A stretch of 34,255 nt of DNA. It comes from Vulcanimicrobiota bacterium (GTDB lineage: Bacteria; Vulcanimicrobiota; Vulcanimicrobiia; Vulcanimicrobiales; Vulcanimicrobiaceae). Under the pieces are notes generated by a model that had not been told where the DNA came from, made no database searches, and saw only the letters and a list, made by a program, of their open reading frames with translations. A program made the translations under genes and the position numbers. Location: positions 45,807 to 80,061 of the forward strand of contig PLTN01000167.1 of NCBI GenBank assembly GCA_003164495.1, written 5' to 3'. Below are positions 1 to 7,420 of this stretch, one piece after another; within the stretch, counting starts at the first letter, position 1; every line of letters begins with the position of its first letter.

Positions 1-660
1 GGGTTGGATGCCGAACGCGCGATCCTCGCCGCCGCCGCACTGCCGGAGAACAAAGACATCCAGATCGTCGCGCGCGAGCATTTCGCACCGGGCGACCTCA
101 GCACGACCGCGCAGATGGCGCGCATCAAGGCGGCGAACCCCGACTTCCTGATCGCATGGGCGACGGGAACGCCGGCCGGCACGATGTTCCGCAGCGCGAA
201 AGACATCGGCGGTTTGGACATCCCGATCACGACCTCGCCCGGGAACCTCAACGCGGCGTTCTTCAAACAGTACGGCAGCATGCTGCCGACCAACCTGTAT
301 TTTGCAACCGTGCCGTACTACGCGAACAACGCGTTGCTCAACCCCGCGGTGAAGACCGCGATCGCCAACCAAACGGCAGCGCTCGCCGCGATCGGCGTGA
401 AGCCGGACGGGCTGGCGATCGGCGCCTGGGATCCGGCCGTTCTGCTCGTCGATGCGCTGCGCAAGCTCGGCCCCGATGCATCGGCGGCCAAGCTGCACGA
501 CTACCTCGTGAACCTGCGCGGCTGGGTCGGCGTGAACGGCACCTACGACTTCCGCGCGAACCCGCAGCGCGGGCTCGGGCAGAACAACGTCATCATGGTG
601 AAGTTCACGAGCGGCGGCAACGTTGCCGCGAGTAAGTTCGGCGGCGTCCCGCTACGCTAG
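1..660 (+). CDS. Branched-chain amino acid-type ABC substrate-binding protein, C-terminal part
   Basis: This is the C-terminal ~219 residues of a periplasmic type I binding protein (LivK/Peripla_BP_6 family), which captures small ligands for an ABC importer. The frame is open from base 1, so the start and signal peptide lie outside the window. The C-terminus, with KLHDYLVNLRGW and GTYDFRANPQRGLGQNNVIM, matches the intact paralogue at 12952-14136 (QLRDYIAGLHGF, GFYDFRSNDQHGLDSDAVIF), which supports the family call. Its last 9 bases overlap the convergent GMC dehydrogenase gene. No permease or ATPase of the Liv type is present in the window. The ligand is unknown; in this family it may be an amino acid or an aromatic or other small acid. 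Confidence 0.85.
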   Translation, partial: GLDAERAILAAAALPENKDIQIVAREHFAPGDLSTTAQMARIKAANPDFLIAWATGTPAGTMFRSAKDIGGLDIPITTSPGNLNAAFFKQYGSMLPTNLYFATVPYYANNALLNPAVKTAIANQTAALAAIGVKPDGLAIGAWDPAVLLVDALRKLGPDASAAKLHDYLVNLRGWVGVNGTYDFRANPQRGLGQNNVIMVKFTSGGNVAASKFGGVPLR

Positions 661-2412
661 CGGGCCCGGGTTCTTGACGTACTTGTTGACGACCGCATCT
701 GCCGTGTGATAGGCGAGCGCGCCGACGGTCCCGGTCGGGTTGTAGCCGGCGTTCTGCGGAAATGAACTCGCGCCGGTCACGAACACGTTGGAGACATCCC
801 ACGTCTGGCCGTATTTGTTGATGACGCTCTGCGAAGGGTCGCTGCCCATGATCGCGCCGCCCGTGTTGTGCGTGCTCTGGTAGGGCACGACGCTGTAGTG
901 CGCCGGGAGCTGGTTGATCACCGACTTGCTCGCGCCCGCCGCCGTCGCGATCTTGCCCAAGACGCCGGCCATGAAGGCCGACTGCTTGTGTTCGTGCGGA
1001 CCCCAGTCGAACGTCATGCGCAAGAGCGGCTGGCCGTACATATCCTTGTAGGTGGGATCGAGATCGAGGTAGTTGCCGCGATACGACTGCACGCCGCCTT
1101 GGGCGTTCATTCCGAAGGCGCGATTGTAGTAGTGCGCGACGGTCTGTTTCCACTTCGCGCCCCAGCGCGGCGTGCCGGGCGGCACCGGGTGGAAGAGGAT
1201 CGGGCGCGCGCCGCTCGTGCCGTGGCTGATGTCGGCGCCGCCGATGAAGCCGTACGGGCTATGATCGAAGTTGTCGCCGTTGAAGTCGTCGATCACGGTG
1301 CCGAGCGCACCCGAACCCATGAACAGATTGAACACCTTGCCGCGCTCGAAGAAGAGCGTGCCGTTGGTGCCGGTTTGGTACGCGTAGTTCTTGCCGACGA
1401 CGCCGGTGTTGCTTGCGGGATCGTAGGGTTTGCCGATGCCGGAGAGCAGCAGCATGTGCACGTTGTTGAACGCGAACGCGGAGACGAAGATCATCTCGGC
1501 CGGTTGTGTCTGCTCGCGGCCTTGCGGATCGAGGTAGGTGACGCTGACGGCTTTCTTCTTCGTGCTGTCGAGATTGATCCGTAAGACTTTCGAGTTCGTG
1601 CGCAGTTCGAAGTTCGGGGACTTCTTGAGCGTCGGCCAGAGCGTGGTTTGCATGCTGGCCTTCGCGCCCATCTCGCACGCGAAGCGCTCGCAGTAGCCGC
1701 AGTACACGCAGAGCCCCAGTTGGTTTCCTTCGGGGTTCGTGTACGGCTGTGATGAGTTCGCCGACGGCTGCGGGAACGGATGGTAGCCGAGCGAGGCCGT
1801 CGCGTCGCCGAAGACCTTCATCGCGTAGCTTTGCTTTTGCGGCGGGCTCGGATATTCGCGCGAGCGCGGCCCCTCGAACGGATTTCCGCCCGGCTGGATT
1901 TTGCCGCCCAAATTGCCGGCCTTCCCCGCGATGCCCGAGAGGTATTCGAACTTGTCGTAATACGGCTCGAGTTCGTCGTAGGTGATGCCCCAATCGGCCG
2001 ACGTGCAATCATCGCCCATGATGCCCGCGCCGTAACGCGCGATCGAACGGCTGCGCGTCTCGAAGTCCCACGGCAAGAAGCGCCACGTTACGCCGTTCCA
2101 GTGCACGCCGGCGCCGCCGAGCCCGTCGCCGGGCAAGAACGAGCCGAATTGCCGCACCGGCAGCGCGGTCTCCGTGCGATTGTGCCGGAACGTCAGCGTC
2201 TCTTTCGATGCATCCTGAAAGAGCTTGTAGCGCACGCCGTAAGCGAGTTCGTCGTGCACGCCGGGAATCGCGAAATCCGGATTGGTGTCGCGGTACTCGC
2301 CGCGTTCGATGCCGACGACTTTGAGGCCGGCCTTCGTGAGTTCGTTTGCAATGATGCCGCCGGTCCAACCGAATCCGATCGTCACCGCGTCAACGGGCTT
2401 CATCGTCGCCAT
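652..2412 (-). CDS. GMC-family FAD-dependent dehydrogenase (gluconate/glucose dehydrogenase large-subunit type)
   Basis: A 586-aa flavoprotein likely to oxidise a sugar, sugar acid or alcohol and pass electrons to a cytochrome or quinone. The N-terminus has the FAD-binding glycine motif (GFGWTGG, residues 13-19) followed by IERG. The C-terminal GMC_oxred_C region holds HNTGG (His515) and NAGYNPTGTVGALAYHTAD (Asn558), the usual catalytic neighbourhood. Four cysteines, CVYCGYCERFAC (235-246), fit the cysteine cluster seen in membrane-dehydrogenase GMC subunits, where related enzymes carry an Fe-S centre. The start ATG at 2412 (MATMKPVD) lies 2 bases after the stop of the subunit-3-like gene, so the two are co-transcribed and probably form a complex. 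No cytochrome c subunit is adjacent. The open frame continues upstream through the partner gene, but that part is a shadow. Confidence 0.9.
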   Translation of the reverse strand: MATMKPVDAVTIGFGWTGGIIANELTKAGLKVVGIERGEYRDTNPDFAIPGVHDELAYGVRYKLFQDASKETLTFRHNRTETALPVRQFGSFLPGDGLGGAGVHWNGVTWRFLPWDFETRSRSIARYGAGIMGDDCTSADWGITYDELEPYYDKFEYLSGIAGKAGNLGGKIQPGGNPFEGPRSREYPSPPQKQSYAMKVFGDATASLGYHPFPQPSANSSQPYTNPEGNQLGLCVYCGYCERFACEMGAKASMQTTLWPTLKKSPNFELRTNSKVLRINLDSTKKKAVSVTYLDPQGREQTQPAEMIFVSAFAFNNVHMLLLSGIGKPYDPASNTGVVGKNYAYQTGTNGTLFFERGKVFNLFMGSGALGTVIDDFNGDNFDHSPYGFIGGADISHGTSGARPILFHPVPPGTPRWGAKWKQTVAHYYNRAFGMNAQGGVQSYRGNYLDLDPTYKDMYGQPLLRMTFDWGPHEHKQSAFMAGVLGKIATAAGASKSVINQLPAHYSVVPYQSTHNTGGAIMGSDPSQSVINKYGQTWDVSNVFVTGASSFPQNAGYNPTGTVGALAYHTADAVVNKYVKNPGPLA

Positions 2413-2414
2413 GA

Positions 2415-3209
2415 TCAGTGCACCCCCAACGCTTTCTTCGCCAACGCAATGTGGGTGTCCATATCGGCGGAACCCTCCATGGCCATTTGCTCGGCGTGCT
2501 GCAGATCGGCGATGCTTTGCGGCTGCACCTTGTACGGCACGTTGTGCTTCTCGACGAACGGATAGTACGCGGCCGCGGCGCCGGGGAAGCCGATCAGCTT
2601 CCAGCCCACCTTGTCGCGGTTCCCGCCGTAGAGCGGGTCGGCGAAGAAGCCCTCGACCGTGTTGCCGTAGAGCATCTCGAAGAACGTCTTCGCCGGAACG
2701 GTATCGAAGCTGAGCTTGGCGCCATCGAGCGCGGTCAGCACGTCGTCTTGATGCGCGCCGGAGAGCTTGTCGAACGTCTTGCCGTACGTCTTCTCGCAAT
2801 AGGCGTTGGTCGCGGCGATTCCGAGCCGGTAGACTTGCTGCGGCGTGAGCGGCAACTGATACCCGAAGTCGGGCGTTGCATCGGCTTGCCAGGGACCTTG
2901 GCGATACATCTTGGCCGCGTAGCCGAACTGCCCGCTGAGCTGCTGATCGATGTAAAACGCAACCCCCGCTTCGCGTCCGCCGGGCCCGAGTTCGTCGGCC
3001 GGAATCAGTCGCTCCACCGCCGCCTCGACGAACGCCGATTCGGGCTCGGTGAGGAACGTGTACGCTTCGGGATTGCTGGTAAGCGACGGCACCGGCGCGG
3101 GATGCTTTGCAGTCGCCGCCTCCGTTGCCGAGCCGGCGGGTATCGTTTCCGCAGCGACGACGGTCCCGACGAGTGCGACAAAGTCTTTCCGGCTGACGTG
3201 ATCCGGCAT
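2415..3209 (-). CDS. Gluconate 2-dehydrogenase subunit 3 family protein
   Basis: A 264-aa small subunit of the gluconate-2-dehydrogenase subunit 3 family (PF13618), which partners GMC flavoproteins in the periplasm and in known complexes carries the export signal for the whole assembly. The N-terminus (SRKDFVALVGTVVAAETIPA) resembles a Tat signal with an RK in place of RR. The core has the typical TFLTEPESAFVEAAVERLIPADELGPG segment, given here as residues around 50-76, and a GQFGYAAKMYRQGPW stretch. The start at 3209 is supported by GGAGG seven bases upstream. It is the first gene of a two-gene unit with the dehydrogenase. It diverges from the binding protein at 3278 across 68 bp. Confidence 0.88.
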   Translation of the reverse strand: MPDHVSRKDFVALVGTVVAAETIPAGSATEAATAKHPAPVPSLTSNPEAYTFLTEPESAFVEAAVERLIPADELGPGGREAGVAFYIDQQLSGQFGYAAKMYRQGPWQADATPDFGYQLPLTPQQVYRLGIAATNAYCEKTYGKTFDKLSGAHQDDVLTALDGAKLSFDTVPAKTFFEMLYGNTVEGFFADPLYGGNRDKVGWKLIGFPGAAAAYYPFVEKHNVPYKVQPQSIADLQHAEQMAMEGSADMDTHIALAKKALGVH

Positions 3210-3277
3210 TCGGCATCCTCCGCAACAGGTTGAGTTCCCGGCCAGGTTACCACCGCGACGCCGTGAAGGGAAGGCTT

Positions 3278-4228
3278 ATGCTTCCGACTCGAGCACACGC
3301 GCTTCGACTCGCCGGAACGGCCGCGGCGATGACGCTCGTGCGGCGTCCCGCCCGGGCGCAAACCGCGGCGCCCGTCATCCGCATGGGAACGATCCTCGCC
3401 GATTCATTCGCGCAGCCGTTCTACGCCGTGGACGCCGGATTTCTGGATCGGGCCGGTATCAGCGGGCAGGTCACGGTCTTTCCCGGCAGCGGCGCGATTT
3501 CGACCGCGGTTGCGGCCGGCGCGATCGATATCGGCTTGTGCGACGCGATCGTGATCGCCAACGGGCTCGTACACAACATCCCGTTTGCGACCATCGCCGG
3601 TTCGGGACTCTTCAAAGCCACGGAACCGACGGGGCTCTTGTGCGTCGACGATGCTTCACCGATCAAAGACGCCAAAGACCTCAGCGGGAAATCGATCTCG
3701 GCACCGTCGCTCGGATCGTTGACGACGCTGGCCGTGCAAGAATGGCTGGTTCAGAATCACGCCGATCCGAACGCGTCGAAATTCCTCGAACTGCCGTTCG
3801 CGCAAGTCGCGCCCGCGCTCTCTCGCGGAACCGTGAGCGCCGGTTACATCGGCGAGCCGGTGTTATCGAGCGTGCTCGGCGTGACGGCGCGCAGCATCGG
3901 CAATCCCTACGCTGCGCTCGGTCCGCAAGTGCTGATCTGCAATTGGGTGACGACGCACGACTGGCTGGACGCGAATCGCGATCTTGCCAAACGCTTCGTC
4001 GCCGCGATGTCTGCCACGGCGCAATGGGCCAATGCGCACCGCGATCTCACCGCGCCGATCCTCAGCAAGTATTCGAAGATCGATCTCGATACGATCAAGA
4101 GGATCCATCGCGCCGCCTATGCGACGGGATACGACCCGAAGATGCTCGCGCCCAGCCTCGACGCCGCCTACCGCTTCAAAGTGATCCCGCGGCCGGTGAC
4201 GGCCGACGAGCTCATGACGAAGCTATGA
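3278..4228 (+). CDS. NMT1/SsuA-type ABC substrate-binding protein
   Basis: A 316-aa periplasmic type II binding protein of the nitrate/sulfonate/taurine/thiamine-precursor group. A cleavable signal ends near PARAQ, and the mature part begins PVIRMGTILADSFAQPFYAV. The pattern GAGAIDIGLCDAIVIANG-like (AAGAIDIGLCDA), KDLSGKSISAPSLGS and a C-terminal helix-rich lobe are typical of the family. I chose ATG 3278 because GAAGGGAAGG lies just upstream and a signal peptide follows at once; the open frame extends to 3230. No partner permease or ATPase adjoins it. The last seven codons are duplicated 293 bp downstream, inside the repeat starting at 4501. Confidence 0.85.
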   Translation: MLPTRAHALRLAGTAAAMTLVRRPARAQTAAPVIRMGTILADSFAQPFYAVDAGFLDRAGISGQVTVFPGSGAISTAVAAGAIDIGLCDAIVIANGLVHNIPFATIAGSGLFKATEPTGLLCVDDASPIKDAKDLSGKSISAPSLGSLTTLAVQEWLVQNHADPNASKFLELPFAQVAPALSRGTVSAGYIGEPVLSSVLGVTARSIGNPYAALGPQVLICNWVTTHDWLDANRDLAKRFVAAMSATAQWANAHRDLTAPILSKYSKIDLDTIKRIHRAAYATGYDPKMLAPSLDAAYRFKVIPRPVTADELMTKL

Positions 4229-4450
4229 GCTCGCGCGGCGGCGTCGACAGAATACGAATGACGTCGTCGATCACGGTAAGAATGCGGCGACGCAAGGATA
4301 TTGTGTCATTCCGAGCGGCGCGAACGAAGTTGAGCGCCTGTCGAGGAACCAGCCGCGAACCTGACCGTTAGCGGCGTTGCCGTGCCGAAATGCACGATCG
4401 TGGCGGTTCCTCGACTGCGCGCCCCACGGCGCTCCGCTCGGAATGACACG
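4208..4450. repeat. Direct repeat copy 1, containing a palindromic element
   Basis: First copy of a ~245-bp direct repeat; the second copy is 4501-4747. It begins inside the end of the binding-protein gene (GAGCTCATGACGAAGC) and runs through an imperfect palindrome at 4303-4449. The left arm of the palindrome reads GTGTCATTCCGAGCGGCGCG...GTCGAGGAACC and the right arm is close to its reverse complement. The first ~165 bases match copy 2 with only scattered substitutions, while the centre and right arm are more diverged. Together with copy 2 it fills the whole 557-bp stretch between 4228 and 4786, and I see no gene there. Confidence 0.9.
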
Positions 4451-4500
4451 CGAATAGCGGACGTCATCGGTCGCGCCAGTTACGTAGCAACCCCCTTGAT

Positions 4501-4747
4501 GAGCTTATGACGAAGCGATGAGCTCGCGCGGCGGCGTCGACAGGATACGAATGACGTCGTCGATCAGGGTGAGAACGCGGCGACGCAAGGATATTGCGTC
4601 ATTCCGAGCGGCGCGAACGAAGTTGAGCGCCTGTCGAGGAACCAGCCGCGAACCTGAACGTTAGAGGAGTTGCCCTGGCCAAGGGGCACAAATCGTGGCG
4701 GTTCCTCGACTGCGCGCCCCTTCGGGCGCGCCGCTCGGAATGACACG
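4501..4747. repeat. Direct repeat copy 2, containing a palindromic element
   Basis: Second copy of the repeat at 4208-4450, separated from it by 50 bp of unrelated sequence. It includes a non-functional echo of the last codons of the upstream gene (GAGCTTATGACGAAGCGATGA), so the duplication took gene sequence with it. Its palindromic part is 4598-4745, ending GCCGCTCGGAATGACAC. The right end lies about 40 bp upstream of the pirin start. Confidence 0.9.
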
Positions 4748-4785
4748 GGGTAGGAAACCGGATCATTGTGCCCGGAGAGCCGCAA

Positions 4786-5565
4786 ATGAGCGAGCCGACC
4801 GTCCTTCCCCAACCCGTCTTCGACGTCCAGCGCGCGGCGCAACGCGCATCCTTCGATTTCGGCTGGCTGCGCACGAGCCATTCGTTCAGCTTTGCCGATT
4901 ATTACGATCCGCGCAATGTGAACTGGGGCGCGCTGCGCGTACTCAACGACGATCGCGTGGAGGGCGGAAAAGGCTTCGGAACCCATCCGCACCGCGATAT
5001 GGAAATCGTCACGTACGTGCTGTCGGGACAACTCGAACACCGCGATAGTTTGGGCAGCCACGGCGTCGTCGGTCCCGGCGGCGTGCAGTTCATGAGCGCC
5101 GGCACCGGGATTCAGCACTCGGAATTCAACCACTCCGCGACCGAAGAATTGCACTTCTTGCAGATGTGGGTGCTGCCCGGACTGCTCGGGGTGGCGCCGC
5201 TCTACGGGCAAATGGAATTCCGGCCCGAGGAACGGCTGGATACCTGGCTGCTCGTGGCTTCCGGTCAGCCCGGACTCAGCGCACCGGTCACGCTCACGCA
5301 AGACGCGTCGTTCCGGGTGAGCCGGCTTTCCGGCAGCACGCTGCGCCATACGTTCGCGCCCGGGCGGCTGGGCTTTTTCTTCGTCGCGTCTGGGGCGATC
5401 ACGGCGGCCGGGTTCGACGGACACGATGCCGCGGTCGGAACTCCCGCATCGCTCGCCGACGGAGACGCCGTGCGCATCGCGGGCGTCACGCGCCTCGACG
5501 TCGGCGGCAGCGGCGAGATCGTGCTATGGGACGTGCCGCGTCCGCCCGATGGAGCAAACGATTAG
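4786..5565 (+). CDS. Pirin family protein (quercetin 2,3-dioxygenase-like)
   Basis: A 259-aa bicupin of the pirin/YhhW family, cytosolic metal-binding proteins of which some members cleave quercetin and others act in redox-linked regulation. The N-terminal cupin has the family features FDFGWLRTSHSFSFADYYDP, the metal ligands in GTHPHRDME and GTGIQHSEFN (two His, then His and Glu), and GGVQFMSAGTG. Length is normal for the family. I chose ATG 4786 because GGAG lies 8 bases upstream; a GTG at 4768 in the same frame is an alternative. The next gene begins 6 bp after its stop, so they are probably co-transcribed. The physiological substrate is unknown. Confidence 0.9.
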   Translation: MSEPTVLPQPVFDVQRAAQRASFDFGWLRTSHSFSFADYYDPRNVNWGALRVLNDDRVEGGKGFGTHPHRDMEIVTYVLSGQLEHRDSLGSHGVVGPGGVQFMSAGTGIQHSEFNHSATEELHFLQMWVLPGLLGVAPLYGQMEFRPEERLDTWLLVASGQPGLSAPVTLTQDASFRVSRLSGSTLRHTFAPGRLGFFFVASGAITAAGFDGHDAAVGTPASLADGDAVRIAGVTRLDVGGSGEIVLWDVPRPPDGAND

Positions 5566-5571
5566 CGTCCG

Positions 5572-7224
5572 ATGATCCTGCCCGAAGAACTCATGCGCGT
5601 GCCGCTCTTTGCCGCGATGGCCCCGGAGTTGCGCGCGCGCATCGCATCGCGCTCGGCCGACATCAGCGTGGACGCCGACGAGTGGGTCGTGCACGAAGGC
5701 AGCGCGGCATATTTCTGGACCTTACTGGACGGCGAGGTCGAGGTGGTCAAGCGCTTCGGCAGCGAGACGGTTCAGGTAACGACGTTCGAGCCGGGAGAAT
5801 ACTTCGGCGAGACCCCGCTGATGCTGGGCGCCGATGCGTACGTCGGCGTTCGCTCGCTCATCGCGTCGCGTCTCATGCGCACGGATCCGGCCGACTTTCA
5901 CCTCATGCTGACCGCGTCGAGCGAAGCGGGCGCGGAAATCGCGCGCACGATCGTGCGGCGCATCGATGCGCGCCGCGAGTTCTACGTTGCGTCATCCGTG
6001 ACCGAAGCCGCGATCGTCGGCGATCGCTACGATCTCGCCTGTCACGATATTCGCGACTTTCTCTCGCGCAATCAGATCGCGTACGAATGGCTCGATCCGA
6101 GCGATCCCGGTGATGCCGGGAGCATGCCGCCCGCCGCGCGTGACGCGGACTGCTATCCGGTCGTCATTCTCGCCAACGGCAAGCGGCTCGATCAGCCGAC
6201 GCGGCGCGAACTGGCCGAAGGCTTGAAGCTGCAGACGATGCCGCGCGGCGCCGCCTATGACGTGGCGATCATCGGCGGCGGCCCGGCCGGGCTCGCCGCG
6301 GCCGTTTACGGCGGTTCCGAGGGTCTGCGCACGGTCATGATCGAGCGCGAGGCGCCGGGCGGTCAGGCCGGCACATCGTCGCGTATCGAGAACTACCTCG
6401 GCTTTCCGGCCGGCGTCTCCGGCGACGACTTGGCCAACCGCGCGTTGCAGCAAGCCAAACGGTTCGGCACCGAAATCCTCGTGACGCGCAACGTCGAGGC
6501 GATCGAATCGACCGACGGCTGCCACACGATCACGCTCGACGGCGGCGATCGCATGGAAGCGCGAGCGATCGTCATCGCTACGGGCGTCACGTGGCGCAGT
6601 CTCGAGGCCGACGGCGCGGCCGAGCTGATCGGACGCGGCGTCTACTACGGCGCCGCGCAAACCGAAGCGCTCGGAGCGCGCGGCAAAGACGTGTTCTTGA
6701 TCGGTGGCGGCAACTCGGCCGGGCAGGCCGCGATGTTCTTCGCCAACTATGCGCGCAGCGTGACGCTTTTGGTGCGCGGTTCGTCGCTCGAGAAGAGCAT
6801 GTCGTTCTATCTGATCCGGCAACTCGGAACCAAGCACAACATCAGCGTCGAAACCGGAACGACCGTTGCGGCGGTGACCGGTACCTCGCACATCGAGACG
6901 ATCACGACGTGCGTCGAGGCGACCGGCGCCACGCAAACGCGCGCCGCCGACGCGCTATTCGTGTTCATCGGGGCAGATGCCGAAACGGCGTGGATCCCCG
7001 AAGCGCTGGACCGCGATGCCCGCGGCTATCTCAAAACGGGGCGTGACATCGAGAACTGGCCGATCTCCCGGCCGCCGTTTCCGCTGGAAACGAGCGTCCC
7101 CGGAATTTTCGCCGCCGGCGACGTGCGCAGTGAATCGGTCAAGCGCGTGGCCTCGAGCGTCGGCGAGGGCAGCATGGTGATTGCGTTCATCCACCAGTAC
7201 CTCGCCGCGCCCATTTCACCATAG
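5572..7224 (+). CDS. Cyclic-nucleotide-binding domain fused to a thioredoxin-reductase-like flavoprotein, redox cysteines absent
   Basis: A 550-aa fusion. Residues ~8-135 form a CNB/cNMP-type beta-barrel (DGEVEVVKRFG, GEYFGE at 75-80). Residues ~140-220 look like a glutaredoxin-like linker (IRDFLSRNQIAYEWLD, CYPVVILANG). Residues ~228-548 are a thioredoxin-reductase-fold oxidoreductase with FAD motif IIGGGPAG, NAD(P)H motif IGGGNSAGQAA (377-387) and the C-terminal FAD motif GIFAAGDVR. Where thioredoxin reductase has its CxxC, this protein has GRGVYYGAAQTEA (354-366), so it cannot reduce thioredoxin by the usual route. The Arg expected in the cNMP phosphate-binding loop is not where it normally lies, so the ligand may not be cAMP. 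Possibly a ligand-gated NAD(P)H oxidoreductase. It is coupled to pirin. Confidence 0.88.
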   Translation: MILPEELMRVPLFAAMAPELRARIASRSADISVDADEWVVHEGSAAYFWTLLDGEVEVVKRFGSETVQVTTFEPGEYFGETPLMLGADAYVGVRSLIASRLMRTDPADFHLMLTASSEAGAEIARTIVRRIDARREFYVASSVTEAAIVGDRYDLACHDIRDFLSRNQIAYEWLDPSDPGDAGSMPPAARDADCYPVVILANGKRLDQPTRRELAEGLKLQTMPRGAAYDVAIIGGGPAGLAAAVYGGSEGLRTVMIEREAPGGQAGTSSRIENYLGFPAGVSGDDLANRALQQAKRFGTEILVTRNVEAIESTDGCHTITLDGGDRMEARAIVIATGVTWRSLEADGAAELIGRGVYYGAAQTEALGARGKDVFLIGGGNSAGQAAMFFANYARSVTLLVRGSSLEKSMSFYLIRQLGTKHNISVETGTTVAAVTGTSHIETITTCVEATGATQTRAADALFVFIGADAETAWIPEALDRDARGYLKTGRDIENWPISRPPFPLETSVPGIFAAGDVRSESVKRVASSVGEGSMVIAFIHQYLAAPISP

Positions 7225-7262
7225 GCAAAATGCCGGAACTCGAAGGGGTGCCGGTTCGCCGA

Positions 7263-7420
7263 TGCTAACCGCCAGCGAACATTGTTTGCTGTTCGCGAAG
7301 GAGGCACCGGATGAAATCCCTAGATCGGCGACACTGGTGCCAAACGCGCTCGCTACCGCGCAGACACTCGGCGCGTTCGTCGGTTACGTACCCAGCCACG
7401 CGGCGAGACAATTGCAATGA
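7263..7420 (+). CDS. Possible small leader or remnant ORF before the dioxygenase cassette
   Basis: A 52-codon open frame (MLTASEHCLLFAKEAPDEIP...) whose stop overlaps the ATG of the dioxygenase alpha gene as ATGA, an arrangement typical of translational coupling. A second frame starting at ATG 7311, preceded by AAGGAGG, encodes 37 aa and also runs into the dioxygenase start (stop at 7422-7424). I recognise neither product. This could be a true small protein, a leader, or the tail of a gene cut when the cassette inserted. Otherwise 7225-7416 is a presumed promoter region. Confidence 0.25.

Noticed and set aside
652-3225. An 857-codon frame joining the subunit-3 region to the GMC dehydrogenase
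   Set aside because: The upstream segment is out of frame with the recognisable subunit-3 protein; the GMC start at 2412 is well placed.
4564-5424. Minus-strand ORF with a translated repeat segment
   Set aside because: It lies over the pirin gene and the palindromic repeat; such ORFs are commonly produced by this kind of repeat.
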